A DNA stretch of 64,000 nucleotides from Macrolepiota albuminosa (taxonomy: Eukaryota > Basidiomycota > Agaricomycetes > Agaricales > Agaricaceae), in NCBI GenBank assembly GCA_027475525.1, contig JAMWFC010000054.1, positions 930,001 through 994,000 on the forward strand, in the 5' to 3' direction. The notes below the pieces were generated by a model, which was not told where the DNA came from, did not search any database, and saw nothing but the letters and a program-made list of their open reading frames with translations. Shown here one piece after another: positions 59,906 to 64,000 of this stretch. Positions within the stretch are counted from its first letter, which is position 1, and every line of letters begins with the position of its first letter. The position numbers were made by a program, and so were the translations under genes.

Positions 59906-60414
59906 GGTCTGTACAGTAGAAACGTTAGATAGGATGAAAAATCGCCAAGACGTTGCCGACAGAAAGATGTTATGTCTGCAAGCCCACGCGTTCATCGTGC
60001 TGCTATTGGGACCCCGAGAACTTCAATCCTTCTCTTTCACAGAATCCCACTTTTCACATTGGCGACGTGCTACATATTGAGGATGAAGCTTTGAAGTTCT
60101 TATCAACGGTAATCAGATGTGACCGTTCAATGCATCGGAAGAGAAGCGAAGGAATCACCTTAATGTGCAACACATAAGGAGTTGTGGTATTGAAGAGTAA
60201 GCAAGTGCTGAATGATCCATTTGCTCAAGAACCTATGTAAGGCTTTTTGACATCTATCATGATATATTGAAGAGAGACGGAAAGGAGACAGAAGACAATC
60301 TTTCTTAGGCTAAGCTGCAAAGCGGACACCCTTATGACCGGAGACACAAACGCCTAATTATGGAAAAGCTCAATCACAAAAAGTATTGATAATCATTTTG
60401 GGGTCAAATCACAT
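59906..60414. promoter_or_regulatory. Divergent spacer between Hsp70-like gene and tRNA
   Basis: About 500 bp with no coding frame I can support; it should hold the promoter of the minus-strand Hsp70-like gene. Confidence 0.4.
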
Positions 60415-60497
60415 GGGCACATGGTGTAGTTGGTTATCACGCCCGCTTAGCATTAGTTGCTTGCGGGCGGTGCCCGGTTCAATTCCGGGTGTGTCCA
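60415..60497 (+). tRNA. tRNA-Ala(AGC): tRNA-Ala (AGC) with short intron
   Basis: The acceptor stem GGGCACA pairs with TGTGTCC and includes the G3-U70 pair that defines alanine tRNAs. A-box region TGGTGTAGTTGG, B-box GGTTCAATTCC. The anticodon stem CCCGC/GCGGG encloses TTAGCA (anticodon AGC) followed by about nine extra bases, placed as an intron one base after the anticodon. Discriminator A73. A T-run (gtttttc) follows at about 60501. Confidence 0.93.
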
Positions 60498-60969
60498 CTT
60501 GTTTTTCTTCGGTCGAGGGCCGGTGGAAATAATCAACATGTTTGTTTTATTGTGCTTGATAGTTAGTATCTTTAGTTCGATTCGAAACAGATCAGGCCTA
60601 TTTATAAGGTCACCTGCGCTTGCTTAACGGGACCTTGTAGAGTTCTCTTCTCACACACCCGCAGTCATCCACAGCTTGCCGCCGCACGCAGTATATACAC
60701 CAAATCCTGCATGCGTCCAGAGTAAGGAAGTACTGGGGAGTCTCAATATTTAAAGGTCAGGCAATGAGCAACCTTCGTAATCACGAAAGGTCTCGGCTTG
60801 TTGTATTCGTTGGATGCCTCATGGCAAAAGCCTTATCAAGCGCTTCCTGATGTGCGTTGAGAAAGCGTCCCCCATCCGCAATGTCAGTCCAGCTAAAGTT
60901 CTCCCCACTTGGTTTCATTTTTGGCTTAATATGCGGTACGATTGCCTCGAGATTTAGCTTGACATACAT
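60498..60969. other. Intergenic, no gene supported
   Basis: A minus-strand frame at 60781-60969 is short and unrecognised; the corresponding plus strand may be the 5' flank of the coiled-coil relic. Confidence 0.4.
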
Positions 60970-61335
60970 TTGAAATCTGGTAAAATAATACTAGGTTTAG
61001 CAATAACTCTCGGCGCTGCTTTTATCTCCGCACACGTTCGCCGACATTTTGAGCAAATTGAGCGCTTGCACAGAGCTTTTGAACAGATGAAGTCAGAAAT
61101 TCTTGACATACGCCGCGAATTAGAAGAAGAGAGGACAATTATCCACAGGAAGGAATCTATATCTACACCGGCGGCACAGCTGAAAGAAGTAAAGAACGGA
61201 AAGGAGCAGTCGAGAGACAGGGAATCGAGTCTGGAAGAAGCTCATGTGAAGAATGCGACTCTGACGGCAGAACTGAGGCAGCGAGACACAGAGAACCAAA
61301 GACTCCAGCAAGCATACAAAAACGTAGTCTCCTAA
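60970..61335 (+). pseudogene. Coiled-coil protein, copy 4 (5' relic)
   Basis: An open stretch of 121 codons with the same layout as the 42378 gene: a membrane segment (IILGLAITLGAAFISAHV) and then coiled coil (EILDIRRELEEERTIIHR). No ATG is available in frame near the start (it opens with TTG). The conserved SGAE/GRWR/QMDD blocks are not found downstream, where only degenerate sequence follows to about 61,750. It is oriented away from the minus-strand Hsp70-like gene, as in the other pairs. A missed upstream exon could still rescue it. Confidence 0.5.
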
Positions 61336-61894
61336 AGACATCAGTTCTTGTACAGAAATGCAAAGGCAGCCAAGCAGAGGCGAGTATAAAGTATCATCCA
61401 GTTGAAATGCACTAGGACTAATGAATTGCTCCATAATACTAGATACTTAACTGTAGATGGCCAGAAGCAGCTGTCAACAAGGTCGTACAAATCAAAGATG
61501 CAGTTGCAGTGAGGCAGTGGCGCCAGGGTTGATAGCTTGTCTTAGCACAAGAAAGACATGAAGACATGGTCGATCAGTCTCGATTAAGACGGTTCTCGGC
61601 CAAAGAGGAAATCATGACAGTAGGTCCTGGATGCAACGATATGGACTGGGAATTTCCGAAAAGAGCATGTGCAACTGAGGTTCTGCAGTATGTGCTCATC
61701 AAATCACAAAAGCACTCGAGCTCACAGGGGGTCTTGGCCGAAGATTAAACAGGAAACAGCACGACCTGCTAACGGAGTGAGAAGAGGATGTAACATTTTT
61801 GAGCTCTGAAACACCTGATCCTTCGGTGATACCCCGTTGGTTGAGCAAAAAGCAAAATGTTGTTTGTCTAGTCAACAAATGATCGATTAAGTTT
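61336..61894. other. Degenerate sequence upstream of U6
   Basis: May include decayed C-terminal sequence of the coiled-coil copy (for example 61566-61748), but no conserved block is clear. The U6 promoter should lie in the last 100 bp; I see no obvious TATA box. Confidence 0.35.
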
Positions 61895-61918
61895 GTCCCC
61901 TTCGGGGTGACATACGAA

Positions 61919-61949
<31 letters not shown>

Positions 61950-61995
61950 GGCCCCTGCACAAGGATGACACGCTTTTCCGGAGTGGTAGACCTAC
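61895..61995 (+). ncRNA. U6: U6 spliceosomal snRNA
   Basis: The core of U6 is unmistakable: 5' hairpin gtccccttcgggg, the ACAGAGA box (gatacagagaag), AGC (gattagcatgg) and the internal stem-loop region (cccctgcacaaggatgacacgc). No intron interrupts it. The 3' boundary is uncertain: TTTT occurs at 61974-61977 straight after the internal stem-loop, followed by a possible hairpin (agacctacgggtct) and T-rich sequence near 62010-62027. Confidence 0.95.
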
Positions 61996-62175
61996 GGGTC
62001 TCAATATTTATTATTAATTTTGTTTTTGATCGTAAGCAGCTTGTGCCAGGCCTGTCTTTTCCGCACATCATCATACAAGTGACGTGGTTCCTCTCATGCA
62101 TTACACTCAAATGGAAGGGCCAGATATGAAGATTCAATTATGATAGTAAACCCTTGAGAAGATGTATAATCACAA

Positions 62176-63533
62176 TCACATTGTCAAAGAACCTTTCGAA
62201 CTCAATACTTCCTTCCACCATTTTTTCTTTTCACCTCCTGATGCCCCAGGGCCACGCTTTACTATAGTGGTGAGGCCCGAACTTACTCCTTTCCTTCCAC
62301 CTCCAGGAAAAGTTGGTGGACTTGTCTCTGCCTCCGTCTCATCCTTGCTGCTCTTCTCATCGGCGTCGTTCGCCGTCCCTTCCGCCCGTTTCCGCTTTTT
62401 CGTTTGCAGCAATGGTTTATTTCCCTTTTCCCATTCTTTTCGGTGTATCCGAAAGACTGCCATCGTCGCACGAGCATCAGTGACCTACGCAACTCTTCAG
62501 CCAGAGGATGTTGATAGGAAAATGCTAGGCTCACACTAGAGTGTTCTCCACTCTGAATTACAACATCGAGTTCTTGTTTGACGAGATTACGAAGCGCCAC
62601 GTATTTACTTTTTACTACCTTGTGTTTCCCTGCGTAGAACTGCGTATCGCGTGTCATTGGGCGTGGATGCGAAAGGAGAAGGGCCTAGTCCACTATAGTC
62701 AGGGTATTCTGTGATACGACGAGACGATTGACACACTTTGAGATCGTTGTAAACTGCATGTCCGACCAAGATACGATCCTTTAGAAGTTCTGAAACTTTC
62801 TTTTGTACCTCATCGAACGGTTTGGCTGCAAGATTTACGTTAATTTCGTAAAAGAAGAGGGGCTCAAGGCATCCTTCACGTACCTTTGAGCATATCTGTC
62901 TCCCGAATCCCACTATATTGAGTCCGATAATCGACGACACGTTCTCGTTGTCGAACAAATTCATCCAGTTGTATAGCTCCGTAGAAGTTTACGAGACTGA
63001 CGCGTGCCAGTGAGGACTCTGTACCATCAATACCTACACCAACCATCTCACAATCAAGAGCGAGGTATTTCCCTGGCCTAGGAAATTCGAATATGATGAG
63101 CTGAAAGTACAAATGGGTTATGCACAATACATGTGTGACAACTGTACTCACAGTTTTTGTTGGTCGGTGAACGTGGATTTTCCTGCAATCATCTGCCGTA
63201 GCTCTGATAATGACTCTCCATTTCGGACATCGTCCTGTTCTGTCACTGAGATATCCTTTTGATTCGGTGCTGACGATGGAGGGAGTTTTCGGGTTAACGC
63301 GGAAGAAGAGGAAGATGGTGCATGTTCAAGTTTTCGTCGTTTCTGCGTTCGTTCGACACTGAAGTCATGCTTTGATTTATTCTTTGTATCAAAAGTCTGT
63401 AAAAGTGACGTTCAGATTCATAATTTGAGGACAACAAGACTGCAATCCAAACTTTTTGTAGTGCCAGCCAGTTCGAGGATGCTTTGGGTCGATTCCGAGC
63501 GACCTTGTTGTTTTCAACAGTTTCTTTTGGCAT
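62176..63533 (-). CDS. REX4: REX4-type RNA exonuclease
   Basis: DEDDh-family 3'-5' exonuclease predicted to act in nuclear pre-rRNA processing. Six exons (63533-63453, 63396-63152, 63077-62884, 62825-62737, 62684-62535, 62484-62176) sum to 355 aa. Motifs: Exo[14 protein letters not shown] (D and E), Exo[14 protein letters not shown] (D), and Exo[17 protein letters not shown] (H/D). [16 protein letters not shown] is typical of the Rex4/ISG20-like group. The basic C-terminus (KKRKRAEG) could be a nuclear signal. ATG 63533 begins [10 protein letters not shown], a normal Rex4-like basic leader. Intron 2 uses the acceptor cctag rather than the earlier tttcag, because only that keeps [10 protein letters not shown] in frame. 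Confidence 0.9.
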
Positions 63534-64000
63534 GGTGCAAAACGCTGTGTGTAGTATTTGTACTTAAAAGTGGTTTTCACAGCCAGAAATGTCGCACGTG
63601 ATTCTAATGCCGAATTGTAAGAAACCCTCAGCGCGACCATAGACTATGCGACGTCTCAGACTTTCCTGTACTGCCTCCTGTCGTAGCGACTCCATCTCAG
63701 AATAAACCAGTATTCGCACTTGAGGCAAGTTAACTTTTGTTATAGTGCAGTTACAATATGTCATCATATTTCAGTTTGGGAACGCGGAATCGTAACAAAG
63801 AAAGAATTATCTCGCCTTTGTTCACTATGTCAAGTGTACTCGACGTCTTTCATGTTAAATTACTGTATGCGTATTTCTTTCCTGAGATGCGGTCTCCCTT
63901 TAGTTCTATTTTTGTGTTATGCTGAAGCACGGGAGACTTCACAAGGCGTAAGCATATATATGACTCCGCGATTAACGCATGTGCACAGTACCAGTAGTGA
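63534..64000. other. Intergenic end of window
   Basis: Upstream of the exonuclease gene; no supported feature. Confidence 0.5.

Noticed and set aside
1..64000. CRISPR arrays, bacterial operons or ribosome-binding sites
   Set aside because: Spliceosomal introns, snRNAs and gene families are eukaryotic; no spaced short-repeat array was seen.

Overview
The window looks like nuclear DNA of a filamentous basidiomycete (Agaricomycetes), probably a wood- or litter-decaying species. Most introns are about 45-65 nt with GT-AG ends. The gene content includes a fungal-type FunK1 kinase, two tandem copper radical oxidases, a secreted GMC oxidoreductase, a CBM1-linked acetylesterase, a Zn2Cys6 regulator, an F-box protein and Hsp70-like ATPases. 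I rebuilt gene models by hand from conserved residues plus splice sites. For most multi-exon genes the exon lengths sum to an intact frame. Individual splice sites may still be off by a few bases.

Layout. 1.2-4.1 kb: acidic Ser/Pro-rich membrane protein (-). 4.8-9.7 kb: two tandem copper radical oxidases (+). 10.6-12.4 kb: Pro/Ser-rich protein with a doubled ~180-residue unit (+). 15.4-15.6 kb: a U1-like snRNA (-), with an identical second copy at 34.1-34.3 kb. 15.7-17.5 kb: salicylate-hydroxylase-like FAD monooxygenase (-). 18.5-21.1 kb: F-box protein (-). 22.9-28.5 kb: an intact, apparently very young Ty3/Gypsy chromovirus with identical LTRs. 29.7-31.4 kb: Zn2Cys6 factor (+). 32.0-33.6 kb: CBM1-CE16 esterase (-). 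34.3-38.5 kb: gene-poor stretch with possible gene debris. 38.5-41.4 kb: 20-exon GMC oxidoreductase (-).

42.4-61.8 kb is an accessory region built from repeated copies of two genes: a coiled-coil protein (two intact, two decayed) and an Hsp70-like ATPase (two intact, one remnant). At three places the two families sit head to head. A short-chain-dehydrogenase-like gene and a FunK1 kinase lie among them. The region ends with a tRNA-Ala(AGC), a U6 snRNA and a REX4-type RNA exonuclease (-).

How the genes fit together: the copper radical oxidases, GMC oxidoreductase and CBM1-esterase suit extracellular lignocellulose attack (H2O2 supply plus deacetylation of plant cell-wall polysaccharide). The Hsp70-like/coiled-coil pair is the best candidate here for an undescribed module. 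One technical result stands out: three unrelated places carry exact tandem duplications with the same 77-bp period. This is best explained by assembly seams (unresolved k-mer overlaps), and two of them damage gene models.
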